Assembly (NCBI GenBank): GCA_013115135.1
Contig: JABANP010000008.1
Span: 62,001-126,000 of the forward strand
Source: Perkinsus olseni
Taxonomy: Eukaryota; Perkinsozoa; Perkinsida; Perkinsidae
Length of the DNA: 64,000 bases
Direction: 5' to 3'
The stretch's first letter is position 1. Each line of letters starts with the position of its first letter. This document shows, piece by piece, positions 10,145 through 23,445 of this stretch. The notes beneath the pieces are model-generated. The model saw only the letters and a program-made list of their open reading frames with translations, was not told where the DNA came from and ran no database searches. Made by a program: the position numbers and the translations under genes.

Positions 10145-10630
10145 TTGGCGAATTCAAGGCGCAAATGAACTCCGCCAAGCAGATTCGGTCGACACACTTA
10201 CGGCGGAATACGTTACCGAGCAGGTCTGGAAGTATTTTTATGCGAAATGTGGACGGGCACCACATTTAACCAAACTTGGTGAATTCCCTGTGGCGAACTT
10301 CTCACCAAAATAATGCGTCATTTCAGGTGATTTTACGTAAAACCAGCAGACTTCGCCGAAACTTACCTCTAAATTGACTGTTTCCTGTTCCTAATACAGA
10401 AAACACCTAACGCATCTTGGCGAAACCCAGTCCCAGTGCCAGGTTTGAGCGCTCGGGCGAGCGCACTTCAAATTTTGGCGAAGCGCTATCAGCGAAAACT
10501 ATGGCCAAGTCCGGTTGGTCTCTGATCTGAGTTGGTGTTTTCCCGTCTGAGGGCGGCCTATACCAGCTTTCGCCAACCACGCGTTTGGACAACCGAAAAG
10601 GGGTTTTGCCAAGTTTGGTGAGTTGGCGAA
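10145..10630. repeat. TTGGCGAA motif cluster, right
   Basis: Exact octamers at 10145-10152, 10417-10424, 10475-10482, 10623-10630 (forward) and 10569-10576 (reverse), with near matches CTCCGCCAAG, GTGGCGAACTT and TTCGCCGAAAC. The cluster ends about 70 bp before the start codon of the next gene. Confidence 0.6.
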
Positions 10631-10700
10631 ACCTGGCGCTCCGTCATCCCGGTGCTTGGTGGAGGTTCGACTGTTGCGCAGTTCTATTCCCCAACCCGTC

Positions 10701-11628
10701 ATGGCATCCCGTTTGCTCTGTCGTATGAATCGTGGATTGATCAACCATCGACGGTTGAATTCTGCCATCGGCCTGGGGTCGGTACTGCAGAGGCGCGCCA
10801 TGTATAACGGAGGTAAGAATCACTTATACGCTTGCGGATTCTTGACGAGAGTCGCCGTAGGGTACCCGTACCATTACGTCACCTACTTCGACGATCCCAA
10901 CTATGATTGTGAAGCTGATTTTGAGTTCGAGGAGATCCCTCGCGACGAGTTCGGTGTACCAGCCCACATCCCACCTGAGCTGTGTGAGTGCTGCCTTGCC
11001 TCGTACCGCATCACGTACGCATCGCCATCGTTGTCAGCAACTCAAATTCGCCACACCTACTACGTGCCGCCTCAGTACTTCCCTTTTTTGAAGAAGCTAG
11101 GTGACGACACTCCCGAGTTGAAGCCCTACACGGATAAGGTTCGCCGTGGTCGGCGGGCGTGTGATGTCACCTTGCTGCTGTCTTATTAGTTGATCATGGG
11201 AGATATGACCTATGATGATTACGAAGAGATGTTCTATAAATTTGCCAAACCGCTGAAGATCTATCGTCATCGTATTCCCCTGCCATACCGGACTGCAGAC
11301 GAGATCAAACAGGAGGACTACGTACTTTACCAGTCCTCGTTTCATTCGGAGCTGGATCCTTCAGGTCGCGTGGTGTGGCAAGTGGTACTCCTTCCGCCAG
11401 AGGGTTCAGGGCGACTACTATGCTCGCCACTACTTCCGCGATTGGCTTATCGGGCTCTTCATCGGCTGCTATTTGGGCCACATCGCGGTCGTCCAGCACA
11501 GACAGTAGGCTTGGGGGCTCCTCATCGCCCCTACGGTTCCGTATAGGTACCGTGTCGATATGAAGCTGTTCTACCTAGAGGCCCCGGAGCACAAGATCAA
11601 CTGGGTGAAGCCTCGTGGGGACCTCTAG
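10701..11628 (+). CDS. Mitochondrial-type single-span membrane protein
   Basis: Six exons fit one frame: 10701-10812, 10861-10983, 11038-11138, 11190-11321, 11365-11504 and 11547-11628, giving about 229 residues. The N-terminus MASRLLCRMNRGLINHRR is basic and amphipathic, like a mitochondrial presequence. The middle is rich in Tyr, Pro and acidic residues (YPYHYVTYFDDPNYDCE). Near the C-terminus WLIGLFIGCYLGHIAVV forms one membrane span, followed by a short basic tail. That layout suits a supernumerary subunit of a respiratory complex or ATP synthase, several of which are lineage-specific in alveolates. This is inference from architecture only; I do not recognise the family. Confidence 0.65.
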
Positions 11629-11882
11629 ATGGTGACACGATCAACTTCTCATTTTTTCGCACAGCGGCTTGGAGACGAGTCGCAGCCCAATAAGAGGCGT
11701 AGTGATACTTTACATGTAGCGTATTGGTATGCTTTTGAGACATTCCCGTCGGTGTTGCGTTCATGCGGTGTACGGGGGTTATCGCTGTGCTCTAAAGAGT
11801 TGTCCGGATGCTAGAGGGTTCACAAAGCAGCTGGCAACAGGTTTGATTGGTTGAAAGGTTTTTTGGTCAACTCTGGTCTGAT

Positions 11883-12494
11883 ATGTCGTCACCTTTGAGC
11901 TACTCCGAGCTGGTTAAGGATTCCCTTCTGGGAGGCAGTGGAATGGAGAATGGCTTGCAGTCCACGGCCATCTACTGGGAGGCGTGGTCGACCTCCTTCA
12001 GTGGTAGTGATGGGATTTGAACTCGCACACTCCCCGCTACCCGTGGGCCCCTTCAGGCCTGTTTGGTGGACTGTATGGTAGTAAGTGGTCGTGGAAGGTT
12101 TTAGACGACGAGATTCGCCAGAGGTTTGGGATCGACGGCGCGGACACGAAGAAGCATGATGGTAGGGGATAACAGGAAGACCGTTGTGACAGTAGACGTC
12201 CTCTTGACAGCTTTCGTGTTCGCCCCTGGAGACCGCCAGTACGTGAGGAAGTACGCAGGTGATGCTGATATCTACGATATCGTGCCGACCAAGAAGAGGT
12301 GGGAGATGCTCCGATCCATGTTCTTCGAATGGTGGTATCCTCTGCCAGACACAACTTCAGCTTCTTTCCTACGGGCACTAAGTGCTAGGAAGGAGAGGTT
12401 GATGGCGATGGTGATGGTGGCCGTGGTCTTGAACAGTTTCTTTGTCGATGGTTCATTGCGTTATAGTACACTGAGTGGCGGGGGGCCACAGTAG
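11883..12494 (+). CDS. Hypothetical three-exon protein
   Basis: Exons 11883-12003, 12057-12161 and 12211-12494 join in phase to give about 169 residues starting MSSPLSYSELVKDSLL. The middle has FVFAPGDRQYVRKYAGDADI and RWEMLRSMFFEWWYPLP, which look like a folded globular part. The last part as read (MVMVAVVLNSFF) may instead be an intron: GTGATGG near 12410 and TTATAG at about 12464 are possible splice sites, after which the frame would run on into YTEWRGATVEEAAAIPKYD. The 3' end is therefore uncertain. No family recognised. Confidence 0.5.
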
Positions 12495-12539
12495 AGGAGG
12501 CAGCGGCGATTCCGAAGTACGATAGTCGACGTCGTCTCA

Positions 12540-13601
12540 ATGGACCCCGACTCACCACACAACGGCTTGGAGTTGCGACAGGATGAGGGAGATCCTTCGA
12601 GCCCTAGGGGCACCATGGCGGATGCCCTGCTGGAACGGGAGAAGGAATTCAAGCCCTTCGTGAGGTACCAACTCTGTGGGGTTCTCGAGTGGACTGACGT
12701 CGACATCATGAAGGTACTACGACACGGCGAAGTACGAGGCTCTGACTACGATCACAGTGAGCACTCAAACGGAGGGCCCGGAGGAGGCAGAGGGTGATGA
12801 CAGATGGTTCAAAGGACTACCGCAGAGTAGTTTGGGTTGGTGGGGCATCCCTCTTGGTGACTTGTTGTATCGGGACTCCAGCTGTTGGCCATCGTGTGCG
12901 TACAGAAGCTTTTTGACTTCATAAAAGGTGCTCGGGGTCTCTTAATGCTCGCTTTGCCAGGTCCCGTGCCTCAAACGAAGCGGCGGAAGTATACCCCGTC
13001 CGTCGAGCAGGCGGCGGTGTCCTCTGCCCCTCCACCAGCTGAGCCGACCACTAAGGATGATGCCGAAGGGTGAGATCTTCGGCTGCCCTGTCCACTCGTC
13101 CACTGTTAACGCGTGCCTACTCTTCAGGCCGGTGGCACAGCGGGAGAAGGCAGCCCATGAATACTCGGATGTTGTTGAAGAGGAGCTCATCATCGATGAG
13201 GCTGATCTTGTAGTTTGGGTTGCAGAATAGACGGGCCCGACCCGCGTGTACCGTTGCTGTAGGTTCCCGAAGATTCAGCGGAAGAGTTTGTCCTGGTGCA
13301 AGACGACATGGGCCGCGACCGACGAGTTCGTCCCGAGTCGGAGACGTACAAGCGGTAATAATGACGGTTCTCATGCCAACGGTCCGGGGTTTGCGGGATG
13401 ACTGGTACACCCACGAGGTCTGCCTTCAGGTATCGTCGAATAACAGCCACTCGCAGAGCCAATGAGGCAGCGGATTCGGGAGAGCAATCCACGACAGTCA
13501 CACCAGCGGCGGCTGTATCTCCTGTGCAGGAGGAGGAGGAGAGGCCAGAGGCACGACAGGCAGCTGCAGCGAGAGGTGTCATCGCGTATGATGACCTTTA
13601 A
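12540..13601 (+). CDS. Hypothetical membrane-span protein, six exons
   Basis: Exons 12540-12664, 12714-12756, 12882-13069, 13128-13209, 13263-13354 and 13440-13601 fit one frame (the last starts after the acceptor at 13429, so 13430-13601). They give about 233 residues. A helical N-terminal part (ALLEREKEFKPFVRYYDTAK) is followed by a hydrophobic stretch around LLAIVCVQKLFDFIKGARGLLMLAL, then a basic and acidic low-complexity tail with VVEEELIIDEADL and VQEEEERPEARQAAA. The large intron 12757-12881 is the least certain junction, because part of it is open in another frame. It might be one gene with the preceding entry. Function unknown. Confidence 0.5.
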
Positions 13602-14244
13602 GGACGATGCTCGTGTTGCGTGTCCGAGTATACCAATCACGTCTCCTAAGGTGCCCCATCTTAGCCCATCATTTAGCAGGGAGGGAAGTGCCGCCGTGCT
13701 CGCCTTAATGGTGATCGGATTGTGCAACGAATTGTCCCTTCCCTACCGCTCCGCTACAACTCCAGTAGTTCGCTCCAGTGCTTGCTTGACCTCTTCGAAT
13801 CCGGCTCATCCTCCCACATTGCCCACAGTTCTTGAGTACTACCATTCCCTCAGCCACGTAGTATCGACATGCCTGCGGGATGCCCTCAGTCAATACTGCG
13901 CCTTTATATAAACTGTGGGTCATTTGTTGCCGCTCGCCCTTGACGAGGGATCCGGAAAAGTTGCTCGCCCTACCACCCGAGATGGAGGGCCACTTTGGAC
14001 TGTATCAGGCTATCCTTCTCACGTTGGGACCTCGCCGTGAGCGAAAGTCTATAACGATGTCATTCTTTACCCACCTTAAGCGTTGTCTACTTTTGTGTCG
14101 AGGGACCCCTCCGATCAGGTCTCCCATTAGCCTTCTCATACCGACCTTCTTGCCGGTAACCAAGCACTACCACAACCAGCTCACTCCCACTCGAGTGGAG
14201 GTCAGGTGTTAGCTTGCCGTTAACAGTTCTTCATTCATTTCATA
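13602..14244. other. Intergenic; no gene supported
   Basis: Short frames only. TATATAAA at about 13905 is TATA-like but no start or exon series follows it closely. The last 100 bp are the upstream region of deoxyhypusine synthase. Confidence 0.4.
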
Positions 14245-16106
<1,862 letters not shown>

Positions 16107-16885
16107 TTCCTCCATTGCAACGATGTCGTTTAACGATAGTTTGTAACTCTACTCTGACTGCTTTGTCTTTCACGATTGATGTCCAGTTACTGAAAAATGA
16201 GCGAGCCTTGTGTTTGAGTTACTGTGCGGCCCGCACAGTGTGGATCGGGTTGCTCACGGAAGAGGCGGTCTGGGGGGAGAAGCTTTCATCTCTCGAGTCG
16301 CACAACGGTCGAATAACTCACTCGAGGGAATTAGAAGTGTAGAAGTTGGAGCCAGCACGGTGGGTGGTGGCACGATGAGGACTTCAGGTTTCTGACTCCA
16401 TTAAACCCTTTGACAGTGATCGCATATAGTGGTACGGACGCCCTGATACTGGGGAAGAATAAAGTGAATTATGATATGTTGTCTTTCCTCAGCCGAGGCG
16501 TATCCACATCCCGCCTCGACCACGAACAAGGCGATAAAATCGACTGGAAGGCGATGTGGAATGGGTCCTCTGGCATTAACGAACCCGAGGCTTGAAAGTA
16601 CGTGGATTATTGTTGTTACCATGATGTGTGTCATGATCACTAGACGAGCATGCTGCGGATGTTTCACGCGTAGAAGCGAATCTGTTGTGGGCGAGTTCTG
16701 CCCTCACCCACTTCCGCCATCAGCGGCGGGCTCAGAATCCAGATGGTTCATAAAGTTGAAGTCGAACCTGCCAGGACCACAAGGGCCGGAAGTGCAGGTT
16801 TCCTCCCTAGAGTCGGTCACATTCTCGAGAGCCCTCGATAGAGCGGAGATTGACATTTAGCAATCTTGGCCAGCCATGCCGTGCG
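16107..16885. other. Intergenic; no gene supported
   Basis: Short overlapping frames on both strands, none with a recognisable domain. The right end is probably the 3' region of a minus-strand gene. Confidence 0.4.
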
Positions 16886-17530
16886 TTACTTGTCGACTCG
16901 GTACATGACGATACCTCCAAGCTGCATCCCATCATCCGTAGTGGCTGGAGCTTGGCCGCCAAGCCTCTGGCAGGAGCAGACTGCCCGCCTCCACACACTG
17001 GACATAGCAAATGCCTCTTCAGTGATGTCTCCGGTTTTCTCGGGGTCCGAGTTCAACACGGGAATGCCTCGGCCCTCCGATGCCGTGTTTTGGTCTTCTA
17101 GAACCCACTCCTTCAGCGTTGCAGTACTCACGCGATACCCTCAGACCTGACCAGCAAGCATCAAGTGTCACATGACGGGAACCGGGCTCGAGTAGGGCTC
17201 TCCATTCCGCCGCCTCCGGCTCACTCCTCGTCGCCTTGTACCGCCGCTCAGCAATTTCTAACTGGCCTCTTCTGGGGTAGAATAGAAACGCTCCCAGGTG
17301 GTCACCTATCCACTCGTGGCCGAGAAGCTGTACAGCTGTGGAAGCGGGCGGCTTCTTCCCCGAGGCTCTGTGCGGTGTTTTCATACCTTACAAAAACATC
17401 AAGGGAGGCGGTTTCGACGTACTCGAGGATGATGTGCATGCAGACAGGGGTTGATACGCAGTCAATACACCTTGAGGAATGCTGGAGTCATCCTGTACGA
17501 CGAAGTGCGCTCACTTGACGATGTTATCAT
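16886..17530 (-). CDS. Hypothetical minus-strand gene, exons uncertain
   Basis: Two protein-like pieces occur in tandem on the minus strand. One is helical and charged (LEIAERRYKATRSEPEAAEW, about 17180-17330). The other, ending at a stop at 16886, reads EWVLEDQNTASEGRGIPVLN and ends GGIVMYRVDK. They could be consecutive exons separated by a GTGACA intron near 17165. Composition looks coding, but I recognise no family and could not fix the start. It may instead belong with the deoxyhypusine synthase fragment upstream on the same strand. Confidence 0.3.
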
Positions 17531-17548
17531 GATTCAGCCTTTCCATTA

Positions 17549-18309
<761 letters not shown>

Positions 18310-19740
18310 TTACAGATAACCGTAGTAGAGAAGGGTGATGAGGGACAGGAGGAAGATAAGCCACCAGCAGCAGCCAAGACTATGGCTCCTGGCGGGCTTC
18401 TTGATGTTCCATATATTCACGCTGTAGTCAGCTGATGATGTGCACACTACGTGCTTGTCGAGCAACTGAGGGTACGCGGATATGGACGGTGAGCAGACGC
18501 TCCGTCCTCTCCTACGAAAGCAGCCTTTCCTGGAGGCATCTCATGAACTACTGCAGTGTTCTTGGATAGCATACTCGTTGGTGCCAAGCTTATTATCTAC
18601 CCGAAGCATTGTAGAAGCCAGCCACGATGCTAGCCCTCGTTACTACCATTCTTGTACTATCAACAAACCCTATTACGGCCTGTGATCGGTCCTGGCTCAC
18701 AGCCATACTGCAGATGACAGCCTTGGAGATCTGACTCTTCCTAACCTCCTTCGTCTTGCCATCAGAGCCCACATCGTAACTAGGATATTGTTATGCGACG
18801 CTACGGATAGCAATCAACCTACATAGTGAGCCAAGAGGGTCCACGAGGTCCGTGAGTTGCAACGATCAAACATGTGTCGTTGACGAATCGTGCGAACTTG
18901 GCCAGGGGCGAGACAGCCTTCACCTTCTCGGGTATGATCGTGTCGGTGCAAGCGCCCTCGCCACTGAGATCAGGCAGCCTAGCGCGACTGTAAGCCTGGG
19001 GGCAGTCGTACCTCCAGAGTTTCACAGACCTGTCTCGTCCACAAGTGACGAAGCGGTCCCCACTAGGTGCCCACTCGGCATCCACAATCTCCTTATGATG
19101 GTCATCCAGTGCAAGGCGTGGTGTCGAAGTCGATGATGCGAGGTTCCAAACCTACGACCATCATGAGCTTCTGGATGAAAAAGGGAGTAACACGGTAGTA
19201 GTACACGGACGACACCATCGTCGCCACCAGTGAGGAGCTCGGCACCTGATGGACTGTACCGTAGAACGTTACAGACAGTCTGGCCAGGGTTAGACAACTC
19301 CGCCGTAAACCGTGCCTGATAAACGCAGATCTTAAAGCGAGGAAGGAGGTACAGACTATGTACTACTACCTCACACGATAGAGAGAGGGAGGCCGGATCG
19401 AACCGGAGCAGCAAACATTCGCTTGTCAGGGCCGCCGCAAAGCGATCAGTCTGATGTAGAAAAGTGCTGCTACGGCCGCTGAGGACATGCTATTACAGCT
19501 GGACAGTAGGTGAGGTCATAGCAGACCTTAGTGCCCGTCTCGATGGACGATACTGTGGTGAATGACTCCGTGGTCTCATCATAGACATGTGCTTGAATCT
19601 GATTCGAGCCCTCGATAGAGCGGACGTGCATGCTACAACACTACGTAGTCCAAGACGCCGTACTCCTTTCCACCTCCTCCTCCCCCGGTCAGTACAAGGC
19701 CGTGCTCATCCGAGCACATGGAAAAAATAGGGTACGCCAT
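18310..19740 (-). CDS. Sec12/PREB-like WD40 protein with C-terminal membrane anchor
   Basis: Sec12 is the ER exchange factor that loads Sar1 with GTP to start COPII coats. The protein starts MAYPIFSMCSDEHGLVL, followed by a glycine-rich loop GGGGGGKEYGV, matching the GGGG-x-x-K-x-GV loop of Sec12/PREB blade 1. WD40-type repeats follow: LRYSPSGAELLTGGDDGVVRV, AEWAPSGDRFVTCGRDRSVKLW, and near the end VVCTSSADYSVNIWN. The last 20 residues (WWLIFLLSLITLLYYGYL) are one membrane span with almost no lumenal tail, as in Sec12-type anchors. Several introns interrupt it; one acceptor is near 19323. Exon borders in the middle were not all fixed. Confidence 0.8.
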
Positions 19741-20137
19741 GTAGAACCTAAATGGCACTGAGCTGGCTAGATATTATCAACGGCCGACGCGGTTAGTCCG
19801 AGCATCCTCAGTAGAGGCCCCCTCTTGGCTTATTACGTCCCATCCAAGCCTGGTACGGCGGGCTTGGGAGCGGACCCTTCAGTCTCTGCTTGCTCCTTAG
19901 CCATTTATAAGGCACAGATTAACACGCTCGATAGGGACTAGGATCGGCAATGATTATACCCCCTTACTGCAACACTGAGCAGTCCCGGTTCCAATGGTAA
20001 CAGTGGCACTGTAAAACGAGGTATGTTCATTTAGAGCATTGCAGAGCTTTTCTCTGGGAATGGTGGTGATGCCCGACCGAACGGTATGATGACTGAATCG
20101 ATCGATCTCATGATGATGATGATCTTCTCTCCTCGAG
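19741..20137. other. Intergenic between two minus-strand genes
   Basis: Upstream region of the Sec12-like gene and 3' flank of the ISCA gene; it includes a short ATGATGATGATG run near 20109. No gene seen. Confidence 0.45.
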
Positions 20138-20907
20138 CTATACACTGAAGCTCTTGCCGCAGCCGCACGAGGACTTCTGGTTGGGGTTATTGAACACAAA
20201 TTCTGATGCTAGGTCGTTGTCAACATAGTCCATCTCCGTACCTGCCCCAAAGCGACCCTCACAATTCTCGCTGCTCAGACGATTCTGATCCATGCAAAGG
20301 CCTAGGGGACACTAAATACTAGCCAGGAGATCAACTATCCAGCATCGATAAGGCTTCCATTTTGACTGACAGTAACCTACCTATGAGATACATCAAAGCA
20401 TTGGAGTCCACTACGACCTTAACTCCTTCGCTCTCCACCACTTCATCGAGTTTACCGATCTCCTGAAGGAACGATAACAAGCATCGGCAGGCACCTGTAG
20501 CGCACTCACTCTGGCATAGTTCATCGTATAACTCATGTTCTCGCATCCCTTCTTAGCCAGCCCCACTCGAAGACCAATAATCGATGAATCATGCTTCTCG
20601 CTGAAACAACATAATGGTGGCAAACATCGGTGCTAGCGATACGGCAATACCACGGACAGTTGAAGATTGGAGCTTGATCCGGACAAATAACTAGTTCCAC
20701 GGAAGAGGGTGTTAGGCGATGGAGCAGAGATCGACATAAAATGCATTTAAGCGGATGGCAAGAGCGACAAGGCATGAGCTAGTACCTCATAAGATCTTTT
20801 ATCCTTGATGCAGCCGCAGGTGTCACTGTCATGACTGCTTGATTTGCCATACTGGAAACCGCATTCGAGGCAGCAGCAGCGAGATGCCGAGAAGCAGCAG
20901 CAAACAT
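20138..20907 (-). CDS. ISCA: A-type iron-sulfur cluster assembly protein (ISCA)
   Basis: A-type carriers help build or deliver [4Fe-4S] clusters in mitochondria. The start MFAAASRHLAAAASNAV is a plausible mitochondrial presequence, followed by VMTVTPAAASRIKDLM, the usual beginning of the fold. Later exons give GLRVGLAKKGCENMSYTMNYA with the first ligand Cys, then LDEVVESEGVKVVVDSNALM, DYVDNDLASEFVFNNPN and the end SSCGCGKSFSV with the C-G-C pair. All three cluster-binding cysteines are present. At least four exons are separated by GT-AG introns. ISCA1 and ISCA2 types cannot be told apart safely by eye. Confidence 0.9.
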
Positions 20908-21257
20908 TCTTATCGATTCAATAACAAAGCACTACACGGTGAACTCGAAGGAGGGGACAGGGAGTTGAGGGAGGGAGTTGATCCGGAGCATCCTGCGGGA
21001 TATGACGAGCTGTAGGTACGGCATCTCTATGGGAACTCAACCCTCTGTTGACGAGGCCGACTTGAAACATGTTTGATTGTCTTTCTGATATGAATAACAA
21101 TATGAAATCTGCGCTGCATTACATGACTGACGACAGAAATATAGTGTTGAAGACCGACGGAAGTGATGATGTTAATCGAGCTATCGAAGGACCTGCCTAC
21201 AATGGGCGGGTAGTAAAAGTAAATACCGAGAGCAAGGCTGCAGCAACCATTGGTAGC
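20908..21257. other. Intergenic; no gene supported
   Basis: Upstream of ISCA and downstream of the secreted barrel gene, both on the minus strand. No supported frame. Confidence 0.5.
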
Positions 21258-22550
21258 CTACCAATAGCACCTTGCACTATAGCATCCCTTCAGACCAGTA
21301 GGGGCCATAGCCGATGGATAGAAATCCATCTGATACACGCCCTGACGGAGACTTCGCGTCCCCAAACCCTGAAGGACTGTCCTCAAGAAAGTGTTGAGGG
21401 CCTTGGTACTCCAGTGTCCAAAATCAGTATTACTACCACACCTTAGGTCCGTAAGAGGTAAAGGATACATACATGGAAGGCCTTCAGATTGCAGTGACCA
21501 CATGAGATTTATTTTTTCATGATGCTGATTGTAAACTCGAATGAGATTATTTCCCAGCACTTCAGAGGCCAGGAATTGTATGAACTGGGATGGTTTATTT
21601 TTGTATCTGAGAAAAGGGGATTCTTGGTATCCCAAATCATACATTTCGAGGTAGAAGTTGTCGGTCCACGAAAGAGATATAATCTTGCCGACATCTCCAA
21701 GCCCGAAAGCTATACCGAACTTGATATCAGTATGGCCACCCTTAAAGGTGCGCTCGGCAGTTGGACTACTTAGCATAGCATACTCAGTAGGGGCCTTGTG
21801 GAGCTCCTGGTAGTCGACTGTAACCCCAGTGATCTTGACACCAGCAGGAAGGTGCTTATTGTACTCGGCGGCAAAAGCGTAGGCACCAGCCATAACCCTC
21901 TTGCCGTCTTGCGACCATTCCTTCCACGATGAACGCGAACGTTGGTCGTAGACGTAAGGCAGGAACTCTATCTCTTCGACTGAGGTGTACTTGAGTTTAC
22001 TTAGCAGCTCAGTGAACATAGCACTTTGGGTGACATCATTGTTGGGATACCACACTTTCGCGGTATCATAAGGAGGGTACTGTGGATCCAATACGCGTAA
22101 AATGAGCTTCTTGACTCGCATGTAAACGCAGTTACTCGACAGGAGTTTGTAGAGACGCTTGTAATAAGCAGCATACTCTTCTTGACTGTTACTGCGCAGA
22201 GTCGGCCATTCACTCCACCAGAACACGTCCACGTCTACAAGTTTAGCAGGGCATCCCTTAGCAGGTAAAATCCTATTAGTAAGGCCTCTGGCGTGTGGCA
22301 TATTGTCCCGAGAAAGAGGAGAACACTGTACTTCTTGAGAGAAGCATGCAGGGTCGCCGTCCGAGTAGCAGACGGTGCCGTTGTTATCAGTATAGATACC
22401 AGTACAGTACGAGGGGACAGCTGTTGTGTTACAGGTAGAATGAGGGCAATCGGCGATACCGTCGCAAATGGATTGGCAGTTGTCGTCCACGACCAAGGAC
22501 TCAGCTGTGGAGACTAATAGGGCGACGAACAAGTGGCCGACGGGCAGCAT
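21258..22550 (-). CDS. Secreted protein: one cysteine module plus barrel-like domain
   Basis: Uninterrupted 430-residue frame. A signal peptide (about residues 1-18) is followed by one eight-cysteine module (about 24-77: C-x3-C-x5-C-x4-C-x8-C-x11-C-x7-C-x6-C), a short linker, and the barrel-like domain shared with 5830-7569. It keeps DVFWWSEWP, YMRV, LRVLDP, VWYPNNDVTQS, GAYAFAAEYNKHL, VTVDYQEL, FYLEMYDL and LMWSLQSEGLPC-x-YPL. It lacks the long Thr/Ser linkers and the second cysteine module of its paralogue. It is intronless. Conserved acidic residues at strand ends suggest an extracellular hydrolase, but no family motif is certain. Confidence 0.8.
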   Translation of the reverse strand: MLPVGHLFVALLVSTAESLVVDDNCQSICDGIADCPHSTCNTTAVPSYCTGIYTDNNGTVCYSDGDPACFSQEVQCSPLSRDNMPHARGLTNRILPAKGCPAKLVDVDVFWWSEWPTLRSNSQEEYAAYYKRLYKLLSSNCVYMRVKKLILRVLDPQYPPYDTAKVWYPNNDVTQSAMFTELLSKLKYTSVEEIEFLPYVYDQRSRSSWKEWSQDGKRVMAGAYAFAAEYNKHLPAGVKITGVTVDYQELHKAPTEYAMLSSPTAERTFKGGHTDIKFGIAFGLGDVGKIISLSWTDNFYLEMYDLGYQESPFLRYKNKPSQFIQFLASEVLGNNLIRVYNQHHEKINLMWSLQSEGLPCMYPLPLTDLRCGSNTDFGHWSTKALNTFLRTVLQGLGTRSLRQGVYQMDFYPSAMAPTGLKGCYSARCYW

Positions 22551-23445
22551 ACGAAGTGGACGACAACTCTGATTGTGATGATGAGCAGCAGCACGATGAG
22601 GGAGCGAGACTGCGGAGCACAGCTATCTTGTTGACTCGAAAGAAGTAGAGTCCTACAGGAAGACACGAGCAAAGCCCTAAGCCAGCCGATCCTCTATGGT
22701 GTCAAATTAGTATGACTAAGTTTATTATCATGAAGTTCGATAATGCCCTGCACTACGCAGTAACATAGCGAGTTTTTATCGGCACGTGTCCAGTGGCTAG
22801 GCGGCGAGCGAGTTATGTTGTAGAATCTTGCGCGATTGAGGCCCGTCAGCTGTCTCTTCTCATTACTTCAATTAAAACCTCCAATCTACCACGTCAGACG
22901 TGTATAATTCCGTTTCCACTCCGAAAAAATTTAAACCTCGTTAGTTCCAGACAAGCATGTGAGGACGTACCTGAGAAGTGTTGAGGGAGCTACTGGTCGC
23001 TGGATCATGGAGTTGAGGGTGGTAATTGCAAACACACGACACCGTTGATGTGTCCGTACACAAGTCAGATATGCTATGGGGTTGAGCTTCGAACGCTTTC
23101 ATGACAGTTGTTCCGTAGAGGTAATACAAAAGCACTAGGTAGTAGGTTACAAGGCTAAGCCTTGAAGGCTTATGGGATACTTGAGTTTGGAAGCCCTACT
23201 GGATGGAGGTCTCGCCCTCTACCTGACGCGGCAGTCCCTTGTCAGACACCTCTGGTTGTTTGCGTCTCCTCTGTAGTGTTCCGCTGAGATTCACTACCAT
23301 GATGTTCATACATTATAAAAGCTTCTATTGTTCCCCCGGGTTGCGTTCTACTAGTGTTACAGTTTGGGACGAGTGCAAAGGGCTTCCGGTGGGGAGTCGG
23401 TGAGAAGGGGAAAAGGCGGTATGCCGGAGTAATCGGCAGTTTTCT
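22551..23445. other. Intergenic, 0.9 kb; no gene supported
   Basis: Probable divergent promoter region between the minus-strand secreted gene and the plus-strand CID gene. AT-richer patches near 22860-22940, no supported frame. Confidence 0.5.

Larger units (their letters stand above)
7570..10700. other. 3.1-kb gene-free zone rich in small repeats
   Basis: No open frame here resembles a known protein or shows a good exon pattern. A 154-codon minus-strand frame at 9070-9534 has no recognisable domain. The stretch contains two clusters of TTGGCGAA/TTCGCCAA, a shared GGCGGAATACG in both clusters (about 8311 and 10200), twin palindromes, and variants of TAGTCTAGG/CGGACTA near 9630 and 9790. It may be the remains of a DNA transposon with subterminal repeats, or a regulatory or replication region. 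Confidence 0.5.

Noticed and set aside
12004..12056. tRNA-like GGATTTGAACTC on the minus strand
   Set aside because: It has a B-box-like core, but the 53-bp stretch is a well-phased intron and is too short for a tRNA; no anticodon or D arm.
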